Notes: generated from the sequence alone by a model not told the origin. Positions 1 through 8,620 are shown, counted from the first letter of the stretch. The stretch: 64,000 bases of DNA from Pseudonocardia autotrophica (GCF_000717175.1 NZ_JNYD01000024.1:25861-89860); one strand, 5' to 3'. Numbers and translations: made by a program.

Positions 1-55
1 CGAGGACGCGCAGGCCCGCGAGGGGGTGGTCGAACGACTGCGAACGTGACGTCAT
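1..55 (-). CDS. CaiB/BaiF-type CoA-transferase, N-terminal fragment (partial)
   Basis: Only the first 18 or so codons lie in the window; the gene runs off the left edge. The reverse strand reads M-T-S-R-S-Q-S-F-D-H-P-L-A-G-L-R-V-L. The P-L-A-G-L-R-V-L segment is the usual opening of class III (CaiB/BaiF) CoA-transferases, which move CoA between acyl groups. A GGAAGG ribosome site lies 8 bases before the ATG at 55; a second in-frame ATG at 61 is too close to it. The family call rests on this short motif alone. Confidence 0.5.
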   Translation of the reverse strand, partial: MTSRSQSFDHPLAGLRVL

Positions 56-194
56 CGTCATTTCCTTCCGACGGTGACGCACGCTACAGGGCGAGAGGGG
101 TGAGCGGGAGGGGGTGGGGGAGGGGAGGGACGGCGGGGCGCGAGGAGAGCGGCATGGATCCCTCACGCGTGTTGGAGGCTCGGGAGCGCGTGCC

Positions 195-1406
195 CTAGTC
201 CGCGGGCGCCTCGTAGGTGTGGCCCGCCTTGCGGAGGCGTTCGATCAGGGTGTGGCCCAGGGCCGTGGCGGGGGTGAGGGAGCCCGCGCGGTCGGGGAGG
301 TCGGTGTCGAGGGCGAGGGAGAGTGCGCTCTCGCCGAGCATCACCGCGGTGGCGGCGTAGCCCGGGTCGCCCGAGCCCGCGACCCTGGCGGTGACCGTCC
401 GGCCGTCGGCCGTGGTGCCGGTGAGGACGTGGCGGAAGAAGCCCTTGGCGCGCGCCTGCTCGCTCGGCCCGCTGCCCGGCTTGGGCAGCACGCGCTCCAG
501 CAGCGCCCGGGTGGGCGGGAAGGCCGCGCCGCCGACCATCGCCCCCATCGCCCCGGTGATCGCGACCGAGGCCGCCGCACCGGCGAGCCCCCGCCCGGCC
601 GCCATCCGCTCCTCGTAGCGCAGGCCGCGGCCGTAGGCCCAGTCCTGCAGGGCGTTGCTGCGCCGCACGATCCGGGTGTTGAACGGCGCCATGACGAACG
701 GGGCGGTCCAGGAGCCGTCCGGCTCGCGGCGGGGCGGGCCGGCGTCGCGCGGCTGGTCCGGTGCGGGTTCGGCGGTGGGGTCGGGGCTCAGCGAGTGCGG
801 TCGTAGCGCGATCCGCCGCGCCGCCGGGTCGCCCGCCACGCTCTCGACGTGCCCGAGCAGGGAGGCGAGCGTCCCGCCGCTGAACCCGCCGCGGGCCGTC
901 GCGACCGCCCGGACCCGGCCCAGCTCGACGCCCGCGGCCTCGTGCAGCAGCAGGGTGCCGAGGTCCGAGGGGATGGAGTCGTACCCGCAGGAGTGGACGA
1001 TCCGGGCTCCGGTCCCGCGGGCGACGGCGTCGTACCGGTCGATCGCCTCGCGGACGAACAGCACCTCGCCGGTCAGGTCGGCGTAGTGGGTTCCGGCCCG
1101 CGCGCACGCCTCGACCAGCGGCAGGCCGTACTGCGCGTACGGCCCCACGGTCGTGACGACGACGCGCGCCGACCCCGCGAGCGCGGCCAGCGAGGACGGG
1201 TCGGTCGAGTCCGCGGTGACGAGCGGCCAGTCCCGGGCCCGCTCCGGCAGCCCGTCCCGGACCTGCTCCAGCTTCTCCCGCGACCGCCCGGCGAGCGCGA
1301 TCCGCACGCCGTCCGGGGCGGCGCCCGCGAGGTAGCCGGCCAGCAGGGCCCCGACGAACCCCGTGGCCCCGAAGACGACCAGATCGTGCTCCCGCTCCGT
1401 GCTCAT
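195..1406 (-). CDS. Saccharopine-dehydrogenase-like NAD(P)-dependent enzyme (trans-acting enoyl reductase family)
   Basis: The 403-residue protein opens with a Rossmann fold (VVFGATGFVGALLAGYLA, about residues 9-28), followed by AGRSREKLEQV and the YAQYGLPLVEACARAGTHYADLTGE segment. That pattern is typical of the saccharopine dehydrogenase / trans-acting enoyl reductase family seen in mycobacteria and related actinomycetes, where members reduce polyketide or lipid intermediates. The ATG at 1406 was chosen because the Rossmann motif starts directly after it. An in-frame upstream ATG at 1517 would add 37 residues of low-complexity sequence. It stands alone, divergent from zwf. The substrate cannot be read from sequence. 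Confidence 0.8.
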   Translation of the reverse strand: MSTEREHDLVVFGATGFVGALLAGYLAGAAPDGVRIALAGRSREKLEQVRDGLPERARDWPLVTADSTDPSSLAALAGSARVVVTTVGPYAQYGLPLVEACARAGTHYADLTGEVLFVREAIDRYDAVARGTGARIVHSCGYDSIPSDLGTLLLHEAAGVELGRVRAVATARGGFSGGTLASLLGHVESVAGDPAARRIALRPHSLSPDPTAEPAPDQPRDAGPPRREPDGSWTAPFVMAPFNTRIVRRSNALQDWAYGRGLRYEERMAAGRGLAGAAASVAITGAMGAMVGGAAFPPTRALLERVLPKPGSGPSEQARAKGFFRHVLTGTTADGRTVTARVAGSGDPGYAATAVMLGESALSLALDTDLPDRAGSLTPATALGHTLIERLRKAGHTYEAPAD

Positions 1407-1600
1407 GCCCGCATCGTGCCGGGTGCCCGCCCAATCCGCGCGCGGTACCGCGCCGACCACCCCGCACCCCGCCCGACTCCCGACGGCGCACGCGGTTCGA
1501 TCACCCCCGCCGATCACGCAGCGGGACGGCGCGCGCGGGAAGGGCTAGGGTCGGCCGCGACGTCGCGTGCCCACCGGTCCGTCTCCCGAGGAGTCCCCGC

Positions 1601-3097
1601 GTGCCCGAGTCCCGCCCTCAGACGATCGCCTACCCCGGTCCCGGTTCGCGCCCCTTCCGCCGCGACCAGGAGCCGTTGAAGCCGCACGTCATCGTGCTGT
1701 TCGGCGCCACCGGCGACCTGGCCAAGCGCAAGCTGCTCCCCGGCCTCGCGTACCTGTGCGAGTCGTCGCTGGCCCCCGAGGTCCGCATCGTCGGCACGGC
1801 GATGGAGGACATGACCACCGACCAGTTCCGCGAGCTGGCGCACACCGCCGTGCAGTCCTTCGGCACCCACAAGTCCGACGACGACGCGTGGGCCCGGTTC
1901 GCCGACCGGCTGACCTACGTGCCGCAGGGCGCCGGGCCGGAGGGGCTCACCGCCGCGGTGAAGGAGGCCGAGGCCAGGCTCGGCGAGGACGTGCAGCGGC
2001 TGCACTACCTGTCCGTGCCGCCGAAGGCGGCCCAGGCCGTGATCGCGATGCTGCGCGACGCCGACCTCGTCGACCGCTCGCGGGTGGTCATGGAGAAGCC
2101 GTTCGGGCACGACCTGCCCAGCGCGATCGAGCTGAACGACTACGTGCACAAGGTGTTCGACGAGTCGCAGATCTTCCGGATCGACCACTTCCTGGGCAAG
2201 GAGGCGGCGCAGAACATCCTCGCGTTCCGCTTCGCCAACGGCCTGTTCGAGCCGATCTGGAACCGCAACTTCATCGACCACGTGCAGATCGACATCCCCG
2301 AGACGCTCGGGCTGGACGAGCGGGCCAACTTCTACGAGTCGACCGGCGCCTACAAGGACATGGTCGTCACGCACCTGATGCAGGTCATGGCGTTCGTGGC
2401 GATGGAGCCGCCGACGGCGCTGGAGCCGCGGGCGATCAGCGAGGAGAAGAACAAGGTCTTCCGCTCGCTGCTGCCGGTGCACCCGTGGGACGTCGTGCGC
2501 GGCCAGTACAGCGGCTACCGCGAGGAGAAGGGCGTCGCCCGCGACTCGGACACCGAGACGTTCATCGCGCTCCGGGTCGGCCTGGACAACTGGCGCTGGG
2601 CGGGCGTGCCGTTCTACCTGCGCACCGGCAAGAGGATGGCCGAGGGCCAGCGGATCATCTCGATCGCGTTCAAGGAGGCGCCGCGGACGATGTTCCCGGC
2701 GGGGTCCGGCGTCGGCACCCAGGGCCCGGACCACCTCACCTTCGACCTCGCCGACTCCTCCAAGGTCTCGCTGTCGTTCTACGGCAAGCGGCCCGGGCCG
2801 GGCTTCCGGCTGGAGAAGCTGTCGATGCAGTTCTCCACGCAGGAGACCGAGTCCGCCGGCGACGTGCTCGAGGCCTACGAGCGGCTGATCCTCGACGCCA
2901 TGCGGGGCGACCACACCCTGTTCACCACGGCCGAGGGCATCGAGTCGCTGTGGGAACGGTCCATGCCGCTGCTGGAGGACCCGCCGCCGGCGAAGAACTA
3001 CCCCGTCGGGTCGTGGGGGCCGAATGCGATCCACCAGCTGATCGCGCCGAACGCGTGGCGGCTGCCGTTCGAGCGGGCCTGGCGCGAGCGGCGCTAG
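1601..3097 (+). CDS. zwf: Glucose-6-phosphate 1-dehydrogenase
   Basis: The 498-residue product oxidises glucose-6-phosphate to 6-phosphogluconolactone and makes NADPH, the entry step of the oxidative pentose phosphate pathway. The coenzyme motif VLFGATGDLAKRKLLPGLAYL sits near residues 31-51, and the substrate-site signature RIDHFLGKEAAQNI is intact. Length is normal for the family. The start is GTG, with GAGGAG about 10 bases upstream. The usual actinobacterial neighbours (tkt, tal, opcA, pgl) are absent, so this may be a solitary or second copy. Its TAG stop shares the palindrome CTAG with the stop of the convergent gene at 3094. Confidence 0.95.
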   Translation: MPESRPQTIAYPGPGSRPFRRDQEPLKPHVIVLFGATGDLAKRKLLPGLAYLCESSLAPEVRIVGTAMEDMTTDQFRELAHTAVQSFGTHKSDDDAWARFADRLTYVPQGAGPEGLTAAVKEAEARLGEDVQRLHYLSVPPKAAQAVIAMLRDADLVDRSRVVMEKPFGHDLPSAIELNDYVHKVFDESQIFRIDHFLGKEAAQNILAFRFANGLFEPIWNRNFIDHVQIDIPETLGLDERANFYESTGAYKDMVVTHLMQVMAFVAMEPPTALEPRAISEEKNKVFRSLLPVHPWDVVRGQYSGYREEKGVARDSDTETFIALRVGLDNWRWAGVPFYLRTGKRMAEGQRIISIAFKEAPRTMFPAGSGVGTQGPDHLTFDLADSSKVSLSFYGKRPGPGFRLEKLSMQFSTQETESAGDVLEAYERLILDAMRGDHTLFTTAEGIESLWERSMPLLEDPPPAKNYPVGSWGPNAIHQLIAPNAWRLPFERAWRERR

Positions 3098-3702
3098 CGG
3101 TCCCAGAGGGGGTGCGGGTCGCGGCCGGCGAGCATGAGGAACCGGTCGCGCCAGGACACGTCCGCGGGCACCGGCGTCAGCGGCTCGCCGAACAGGCCGA
3201 GCTCGCGCCAGCGCGCCGCCTCCGGCTCGGTGTGCTCCCAGAGCGCCCGGGCTAGGTCCTCGGTCAGCGGGTTGACCGAGCCGCGGTGCACCGACACCTC
3301 GTGCGCCGTGAACGCGGTACAGACCGCCCGCCGCCACAGCAGCTCCCCGGCGGGCAGCCCGTCGCCGGCGGCCCTCGTCGGGTCGGCGACGGCCGCGGCC
3401 GCGGCGCACGCCTTGTCGGAAACCTCGCGGGCCAGCGCGGGGAGGTCCCGCCGGTGCTCGAGGTCGGTGAGGTCGGCGAGCTCGGCCGCGCCCTCCGGCT
3501 CGCGCCCGGCCAGCAGGTCCGGCAATGCCGCGTTGGCCCGGACGTGGTGGCGGACCAGGGCGTCGAGCGGGGTCGGCCGGGCGGGTTCCGGCCCGTCGGG
3601 CAGCGGCGGGACGCGGATGCGCCACTGGTCCGGCGCCACCCCGTCGAGCACCTGGTTCAGCACCCGCTCGGCCTCGATCAGGCATTCCGCTGCACGCAGC
3701 AT
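3094..3702 (-). CDS. Mycothiol-dependent maleylpyruvate isomerase family protein
   Basis: The product is about 202 residues. Features such as LDALVRHHVRANAALPDLLAG, FTAHEVSVHRGSV (with the conserved EVSVHR-type helix) and a C-terminal DVSWRDRFLMLAGRDP segment fit the DinB/maleylpyruvate isomerase group of mycothiol-dependent enzymes. These use mycothiol for detoxification or isomerisation; the substrate here is unknown. The ATG at 3702 has GGGAG five bases upstream. An ATG at 3720 would add six residues but lacks such a site. The gene is convergent with zwf and the two stop codons overlap in CTAG. Confidence 0.6.
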   Translation of the reverse strand: MLRAAECLIEAERVLNQVLDGVAPDQWRIRVPPLPDGPEPARPTPLDALVRHHVRANAALPDLLAGREPEGAAELADLTDLEHRRDLPALAREVSDKACAAAAAVADPTRAAGDGLPAGELLWRRAVCTAFTAHEVSVHRGSVNPLTEDLARALWEHTEPEAARWRELGLFGEPLTPVPADVSWRDRFLMLAGRDPHPLWDR

Positions 3703-3853
3703 CCGCGCTCCCGTCCACATCGGTGTCGACGTCCGCCGACGATCACAGCACGGAGCCGGGTTCCGCACCGGCCGGATGGAGCAAAGTGAGTCACCCGGCC
3801 GCCGGTACGACGCGTCCGGCGCGCGTGGCGGACGGGGCGCGTAGCGTGCGGGC

Positions 3854-4627
3854 GTGGCCGAGGGCGACTCCATCGCACGGCTGGCCGCCCGGCTGCACGC
3901 GGCGACGGCGGGCCGCACGGTCGTCGGCGGCGCCTTCCGGCATCCCCGCCTCGCCCTCGCCGACCTGTCCGGACAGCGCATCGAGGCCTGGCTGCCGCGC
4001 GGCAAGCACCTGTTGATGCGGACGTCGGCCGGCCTGACCCTGCACTCGCACCTGCGGATGAGCGGGTCGTGGTCGGTGCTCGGCCCCGGGAAGCGGCTGC
4101 CGCGGTCGGTGGAGGCCCGCGTCCTGCTCCGGCTCGACGACGGCCGCACCCTGGCCGGCGTCGCGCTGCCCGTCCTCGACCTGGTCCTGACACGGGACGA
4201 GGCCCGCGTCGTCGGGCACCTGGGACCGGACCTGCTGGCCGCGGACTTCGACGACGGCCGCGCCGCCCGTCGGCTGCGCGCCACCCCGGACACCGCCGCG
4301 ATCGCCGCACTGCTGGACCAGCGCCGGGTCGCCGGGCTGGGCAACATGTGGGCGGGCGAGCTGTGCTTCCTCCACCGCGTGAACCCGTGGCGGCCGATCG
4401 GGGAGGTCGACGTCGGCCCCCTGCTCGACGACGCCCGGGCGCGGCTGCGCGAGGCCGTCGCCACCAACCCGCGGCAGGTCACCACCGGCGACCCGCGCCA
4501 CCCGCACTGGGTCTACGGCCGGGCGCGCCGGCCCTGCCACCGCTGCGGCACCCCCGTCGCCTTCCGGCCCGCGGCGCGCACGCCGCACGGCCGGGAGACC
4601 TGGTGGTGCCCCGGCTGCCAGCGGTGA
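3854..4627 (+). CDS. Fpg/Nei-family DNA glycosylase with Ala2 (Nei2-like)
   Basis: This 257-residue protein has the Fpg/Nei layout: N-terminal glycosylase domain with GKHLLMR and LHSHLRMSGSW, a helix-two-turn-helix (LDQRRVAGLGNMWAGELCFLHRVNPW), and a C-terminal zinc finger with Cys228, Cys231, Cys252 and Cys255 plus the lesion-recognition Arg. It should excise oxidised bases. The N-terminus, read from the GTG start, is (M)-A-E-G-D-S. The family norm is M-P-E-G-D, where Pro2 is the Schiff-base nucleophile and Glu3 the general acid; here Pro2 is Ala and Glu3 is kept. No alternative start restores a Pro. Confidence 0.85.
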   Translation: MAEGDSIARLAARLHAATAGRTVVGGAFRHPRLALADLSGQRIEAWLPRGKHLLMRTSAGLTLHSHLRMSGSWSVLGPGKRLPRSVEARVLLRLDDGRTLAGVALPVLDLVLTRDEARVVGHLGPDLLAADFDDGRAARRLRATPDTAAIAALLDQRRVAGLGNMWAGELCFLHRVNPWRPIGEVDVGPLLDDARARLREAVATNPRQVTTGDPRHPHWVYGRARRPCHRCGTPVAFRPAARTPHGRETWWCPGCQR

Positions 4628-4634
4628 GCACGGC

Positions 4635-4841
4635 CTAACGGGGCGGCTCCTCCCGCCAGTCCCCGCTCGCGCCGGAGTTCGGGCCGCCCTCGCGCTCCCG
4701 CGGCGTCTCCTCGGACGGCGCGGAGGGCTCCGGCGAACCGGCGCGCTCGCGCGGGTCGCCGTGGTCCATGCGGTCCTCCCGGTCCCGGTGGAAGACACGC
4801 CCGGGCGCCTCGGCGGGATCGGGGGTGGGCTCGGTCGGCAT
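4635..4841 (-). CDS. Small hydrophilic hypothetical protein
   Basis: This is a possible 68-residue protein rich in Pro, Glu, Arg and Ser, with no predicted fold or membrane segment. It ends 8 bases from the stop of the convergent nei-like gene. The ribosome site is weak (a GGGGG run well upstream). I do not recognise a family. Codon positions are GC-rich as in neighbours, so it may be a real disordered protein or just an open frame. Confidence 0.3.
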   Translation of the reverse strand: MPTEPTPDPAEAPGRVFHRDREDRMDHGDPRERAGSPEPSAPSEETPREREGGPNSGASGDWREEPPR

Positions 4842-5006
4842 GGGCCCGGGTTCCCCCGGACGGAGCGCCCAACCGTCCTCCGCGTGACGAACGATCGCGC
4901 ATCCGGATGGTCGCCGTCGCGCCGGGGCGGCTGCGGGGAGGTACGGTCGTGGGCACACTGGTCCGGAGTCGAGAAGCCTGCTCCCACGCCGAGAGGACGA
5001 GATCCC

Positions 5007-5477
5007 GTGTGCCCCGCTCCAGACAGTGCCGAGTGTGCCGGAACCGGCCCCGCGCCGGGCCTGCCGCCGGACCTGCCCGAGGTCGCGGCATGGTGCGGTG
5101 CGGCCGGCGACTGGGAACGACTCGACGAGCCCGGCAGCGGCATCGAGCTGCACCTGTGCCGCGCGGGCGAACGCATCCGGGTGCTCGCGGTGCGCGGCGA
5201 GATCGACGCGGCGGAGGCCGCCGCCTTCCAAGACGCCGCGATCGACCTGGTCCGCACGGCCAGGTACCTGGTCGTCGACCTGTCGGGCGTCCGCTTCCTC
5301 GCCTCCCGCGGGCTCGCGGCGCTCGTCCGCACCCAGCGCGCGGCCGAGGCCGTCGGCACCGCCCTCTACGTGATCACCGGCGGCAGCCGGGTCGTGCTCC
5401 GTCCGATGCAGGTGACGGGCGTCGACGGCCAGCTGCAGCTCGTCGGCGCGCTCGAGGACCTCGAGCGCCCCGCCTGA
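5007..5477 (+). CDS. STAS-domain protein (anti-sigma factor antagonist-like)
   Basis: The product is 156 residues with an N-terminal extension of about 45 residues and a C-terminal STAS domain. The domain contains VLAVRGEIDAAEAAAFQDA, YLVVDLSGVRFLASRGLAAL and an ALYVITGG strand. In SpoIIAA-type antagonists the phospho-serine lies in D-S-S-G; here the motif is A-S-R-G, so the serine position is kept while the flanking Asp is lost. It would be expected to bind an anti-sigma kinase, but no kinase or sigma gene is adjacent. The GTG at 5007 has a GAGAGG box about 10 bases upstream. Confidence 0.75.
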   Translation: MCPAPDSAECAGTGPAPGLPPDLPEVAAWCGAAGDWERLDEPGSGIELHLCRAGERIRVLAVRGEIDAAEAAAFQDAAIDLVRTARYLVVDLSGVRFLASRGLAALVRTQRAAEAVGTALYVITGGSRVVLRPMQVTGVDGQLQLVGALEDLERPA

Positions 5478-5481
5478 CGGG

Positions 5482-6204
5482 TCACGCGCCCAGCCCGCGC
5501 AGCAGGTCCGCCAGGCCACCGACCGCGCGCCCCTCGGTCCGCGCGCTCGTCCGCGCCCGGACGTCCGTGGGGGAGACGACCCGGTACCCCGCCGCCCGCA
5601 GCCGTGCCAGCAGTGCGTGCTCCTCGCCGGACGGGACCGCCGGAAAGCCGCCGACCCGCACGAACGCCTCCGCCCGCACCCCGAGATTCGCCGCGTAGGC
5701 ATGGGTGTGCCGGTCGGTGCCGGTGCCCGCGCGGACGAGGTCCGTGTAGCGGCAGAGCACGTCGGCCGGCAACACCTCGGGGTCGTCGAGGTCCACGACG
5801 CCGGCCACCGCGTCCGCCCCGCGCCGGGTGTGCCGGAGGTGGTCGGCGACCCAGCTCGGCGGAACGACGGTGTCCGCGTCGGTGCTGAGCAGCCAGGTCC
5901 GGGCGGGCAGCCGGGCCAGCAGCCGTCGCGCGCCCAGGGTGCGCAGCTCGCCGATCGTGCGCGCCGCCGTGTTCCGGACGACCTCGGCGTGCGGGGCCGC
6001 GACCATCTCGGTCCCGTCCGTGCACCGGTCCGCGACCACGCAGATCGCGCCGGGCAGCCCGGCGCCCGCCAGCGCCACGCGGACCGAGCGCAGGCACGAC
6101 CCGAGCCGTTCCGCCTCGTCCCGCGCGGGGACCACGACCGCGACGGCCTCGACGGCCTCGACGGGCCCGCCCCCCGGCGCGAACGCGGCGTACGGGCCGT
6201 TCAC
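5482..6204 (-). CDS. Family 2 glycosyltransferase
   Basis: The product is 240 residues. The GT-A fold opens with AVVVPARDEAERLGSCLRSV, carries the DXD-type motif in LLSTDADTVVPPSWVADHL, and has GGFPAVPSGEEHALLARLRAAGY as the acceptor-side ED-like motif. It should transfer a nucleotide-sugar residue; donor and acceptor are not evident. There is no membrane segment, so it is likely cytoplasmic. The GTG start overlaps the TGA of the upstream deacetylase-methyltransferase gene (GTGA), which signals translational coupling. It is the third gene of a compact cassette. Confidence 0.85.
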   Translation of the reverse strand: MNGPYAAFAPGGGPVEAVEAVAVVVPARDEAERLGSCLRSVRVALAGAGLPGAICVVADRCTDGTEMVAAPHAEVVRNTAARTIGELRTLGARRLLARLPARTWLLSTDADTVVPPSWVADHLRHTRRGADAVAGVVDLDDPEVLPADVLCRYTDLVRAGTGTDRHTHAYAANLGVRAEAFVRVGGFPAVPSGEEHALLARLRAAGYRVVSPTDVRARTSARTEGRAVGGLADLLRGLGA

Positions 6205-7487
6205 GAGCGCCGCAGGACGTGCAGCAGGAACTCCTCGTCGACGTGCTCGACGAGGAGGTCGAAGCGGGGGTCGCCGAGGAGCCTGCGGTGGGTGGCGGCG
6301 GCGTCCTGCGGGGCCTCCGCCGGCCAGCCCCGCCAGTGCGCCAGCACCACGTCCCCGCCCGGCACCAGCGCGTGGGCGAGGCGGTCGGTCACGGCGTCGA
6401 CGTCGGCGGGGGAGAGGTAGTAGAGCACCTCGCTGAGCACCACGAGGTCGACACCGTCGGGCACCGCCCGCGGGTCGGGCAGGGCGGCCTCCAGCACCGT
6501 GACGCCGGGGAACCCGCCGGTCGCGTCGCGCGTCGCGGCGACGGCGGCCGGGGTGTAGTCGGAGGCGGTCACCGCGTCGCACCGCCCGGCCAGCACGCGG
6601 GTCAGCCCGCCGAGCCCGCAGCCCGGCTCGGCGGCGTGCGCGTAGTGCCGGTGCGGCAGGCACGCGGCGACGATGGTGCGCTTGCGCTCCTCGTACCAGC
6701 TGGTGCGGGTCTCCCACGGGTCCGTGCCGCCGGCGTAGAGGTCGGCGAACCGCTCGGCCGGGGCGCTGTCCGGGCGGGGGACCCGGAAGAACAGCTCCCG
6801 GCCGGTGGCGAAGTGGGTCAGGACGTCCGGCGGCAGGATCGGCGGGCCGCCGCCCGGGGCGGGGGCGAGCTGGGACGTGAACCGCTCGACGGCCGCGGCC
6901 TTGGCCCGGCGGGCGGGCTCGTCGAGCCGGTGCTCGCACGCCGTGGCCCACGGGATCGCCGGGTCGTCCGGCCGCATCCAGGGCCACATCCAGATCGGGT
7001 AGGCGAAGCGGTGCGTGCGCACCGGGGCCGCCCGCTCGGCGGCGCGGCCGGCGGCGGCGTGGTCCGGGTGCGGGTCGCCGGTCCACGGCGCGAGGCAGGC
7101 GTCGGCGGAGCGCAGCAGCGGGGCGAGCGCGCCGGTCAGCTCGTCCTCGCGATCGGCGAGGCCGGAGTCGGGCAGGCCGAGCCAGGTGACCCGGGTGTCG
7201 CCGACGCCGAGGGCCTCGAGGGCGGCGTGCAGCTCGGCGCGCCGGGTCCGGCCCAGCGCGGCCCGGTCGGCGGGCGGGGCGTCGGGGAACGCGGCCTCGC
7301 CGTCCGTCGCGACGACCAGCTCCACCGTGCCGCCGGCGGCGTGCACCGCGCGCAGGAACCCCGCGGCGGCCAGGGTCTCGTCGTCCGGGTGCGCGGCGAC
7401 GACGACCAGCCGGCCGACGGCCGGGTCCATCGCGGGCGGGGCGTGCGTGGCCAGGGCCTCGGCCCAGCCCGGGACGGTCGCGGTCAC
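6201..7487 (-). CDS. Bifunctional PIG-L family deacetylase / SAM-dependent methyltransferase
   Basis: This 428-residue protein fuses two enzymes. Residues about 25-230 form a PIG-L/LmbE zinc deacetylase with AHPDDE at 32-37 and HPDH at 140-143, the zinc ligands of GlcNAc-type deacetylases. Residues about 245-428 form a class I methyltransferase with the SAM loop EPGCGLGGLTRVLAG and VDLVVLSEVLYYLSPADVD, resembling NodS-type enzymes. The likely role is N-deacetylation followed by N-methylation of an amino sugar. The GTG start overlaps the upstream stop (GTGA), and the stop overlaps the downstream GT2 start the same way. Confidence 0.85.
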   Translation of the reverse strand: MTATVPGWAEALATHAPPAMDPAVGRLVVVAAHPDDETLAAAGFLRAVHAAGGTVELVVATDGEAAFPDAPPADRAALGRTRRAELHAALEALGVGDTRVTWLGLPDSGLADREDELTGALAPLLRSADACLAPWTGDPHPDHAAAGRAAERAAPVRTHRFAYPIWMWPWMRPDDPAIPWATACEHRLDEPARRAKAAAVERFTSQLAPAPGGGPPILPPDVLTHFATGRELFFRVPRPDSAPAERFADLYAGGTDPWETRTSWYEERKRTIVAACLPHRHYAHAAEPGCGLGGLTRVLAGRCDAVTASDYTPAAVAATRDATGGFPGVTVLEAALPDPRAVPDGVDLVVLSEVLYYLSPADVDAVTDRLAHALVPGGDVVLAHWRGWPAEAPQDAAATHRRLLGDPRFDLLVEHVDEEFLLHVLRRS

Positions 7488-8620
7488 CGCTCCTCCCCGG
7501 ACACGGCCCGACCCGCCCCGCCCGATCCCGTTCCGCCCGGCCCCGTTCCGCCCGGGCCCGTTCCGCCCGGGCCCGTTCCGCCCGGCCCCGTTCCGCCCGG
7601 CCCCGTTCCGCCCGGCCCCGTTCCGCGCGGCGCGGCCTCGCCCGGGACCGCCTCGCCCAGGACCACCTCACCCAGCGCCGCCAGATCCCGCTCGCCGTGG
7701 TGCTGACGGACGTACATCCCCAGGTCGGCGAGCCGGTCGGCCAGCCCGCCGGCCAGCGCGGCGACCCCGGCCACCCGCGGGGCGAGGTCGAGGACCGTCC
7801 GGCAGAGCCGCTCGGCCGCCGCGCGGGCGGTCCACGCGGCGGTGCGGTGGGCGGACTTGGGGTCGGCATCGATGGTGTCGGCGGTGCGGGTGAGCAGGGC
7901 GTCGACCGCCTCGAGCCCGGCGTGCAGCTCGCCGAGGTGCGCCAGCTGATGGGGATCGGCCTTCTCGCGCAGGCGCTCCCGCAGCTCGTCGACGATCCCG
8001 GCGGCGCCGCCCAGCCAGACGGCCGCGACACCGGCGCCGCCCCACCAGAACCCGGGCCGCTCGGTGTAGAAGCCGGGCTCGCCGACCAGGTCGGTCACGT
8101 CGAGGTCGTCGAGGTCCACGTCGAGGGTGTCGCTCGCGCGCATCCCGGCCGCGTGCCACGAGTCGGGGTGCCGCCGGATCCCGGGGCGGGAGAGGTCCAG
8201 GTCGACGATCCGGCTGCCACCGGGCGCGGCGGCGACCACGAGCGCCCGCTCCAGATCCGGGGCGCCGGAGCAGAAGCGGACCCGTCCGCGCAGGACCCAC
8301 GACCCGGCCGCCCCGGCCAGCTCGGCGCCGGTGCCGCCCGAGCGGGCCGCCCACACGCCGTACCGGGTGCCGGGCACCGGCTCGGCGCCCGCCTCGCGCA
8401 GGATCGCGACGGCGTCGGTGTGGCCCTCGGCGAGCCGGGCGAGCGGCAGGCTCTCCCGGCCCCACGCCGCCAGCCGGGCCCAGCGGACGCCGGTCGCGCC
8501 CTGCCCGGGCGGCGGCAGCTCCAGCCCGCCGGCGCGGAGCAGAGCGGCCAGCCTTTCGGCGGGGCGGGCCGCGTCCGGCACGGGCGTCGGCCGGCCGGTG
8601 CCGGCGGACAGAAGTGACAC
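7484..8620 (-). CDS. Acyl-CoA dehydrogenase-like protein with a Gly-Thr-Pro repeat tail
   Basis: The product is about 378 residues and shows a degenerate acyl-CoA dehydrogenase fold. GTELAGAAGSWVLRGRVRFCSGAPDLERALV matches the middle beta domain, and the C-terminal half is helical. The last 55 or so residues are a low-complexity tail with six GTGPG units from a 15-bp DNA repeat. The GTG at 8620 lies six bases after GGAGG; a GTG at 8626 is too close to it. It is the first gene of the cassette with the PIG-L-methyltransferase and GT2 genes. Its substrate is unknown and the usual active-site Glu was not located. Confidence 0.7.
   Translation of the reverse strand: MSLLSAGTGRPTPVPDAARPAERLAALLRAGGLELPPPGQGATGVRWARLAAWGRESLPLARLAEGHTDAVAILREAGAEPVPGTRYGVWAARSGGTGAELAGAAGSWVLRGRVRFCSGAPDLERALVVAAAPGGSRIVDLDLSRPGIRRHPDSWHAAGMRASDTLDVDLDDLDVTDLVGEPGFYTERPGFWWGGAGVAAVWLGGAAGIVDELRERLREKADPHQLAHLGELHAGLEAVDALLTRTADTIDADPKSAHRTAAWTARAAAERLCRTVLDLAPRVAGVAALAGGLADRLADLGMYVRQHHGERDLAALGEVVLGEAVPGEAAPRGTGPGGTGPGGTGPGGTGPGGTGPGGTGPGGTGSGGAGRAVSGEER
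7531..7620. repeat. 15-bp tandem repeat (6 copies) inside a coding region
   Basis: Six head-to-tail copies of a 15-bp unit (ttccgcccggccccg, with one C/G variant position) lie in the 3' end of the acyl-CoA dehydrogenase-like gene. The period is a multiple of three, so copy changes keep the reading frame and only lengthen or shorten the GTGPG tail. A degenerate seventh copy follows. Confidence 0.9.
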
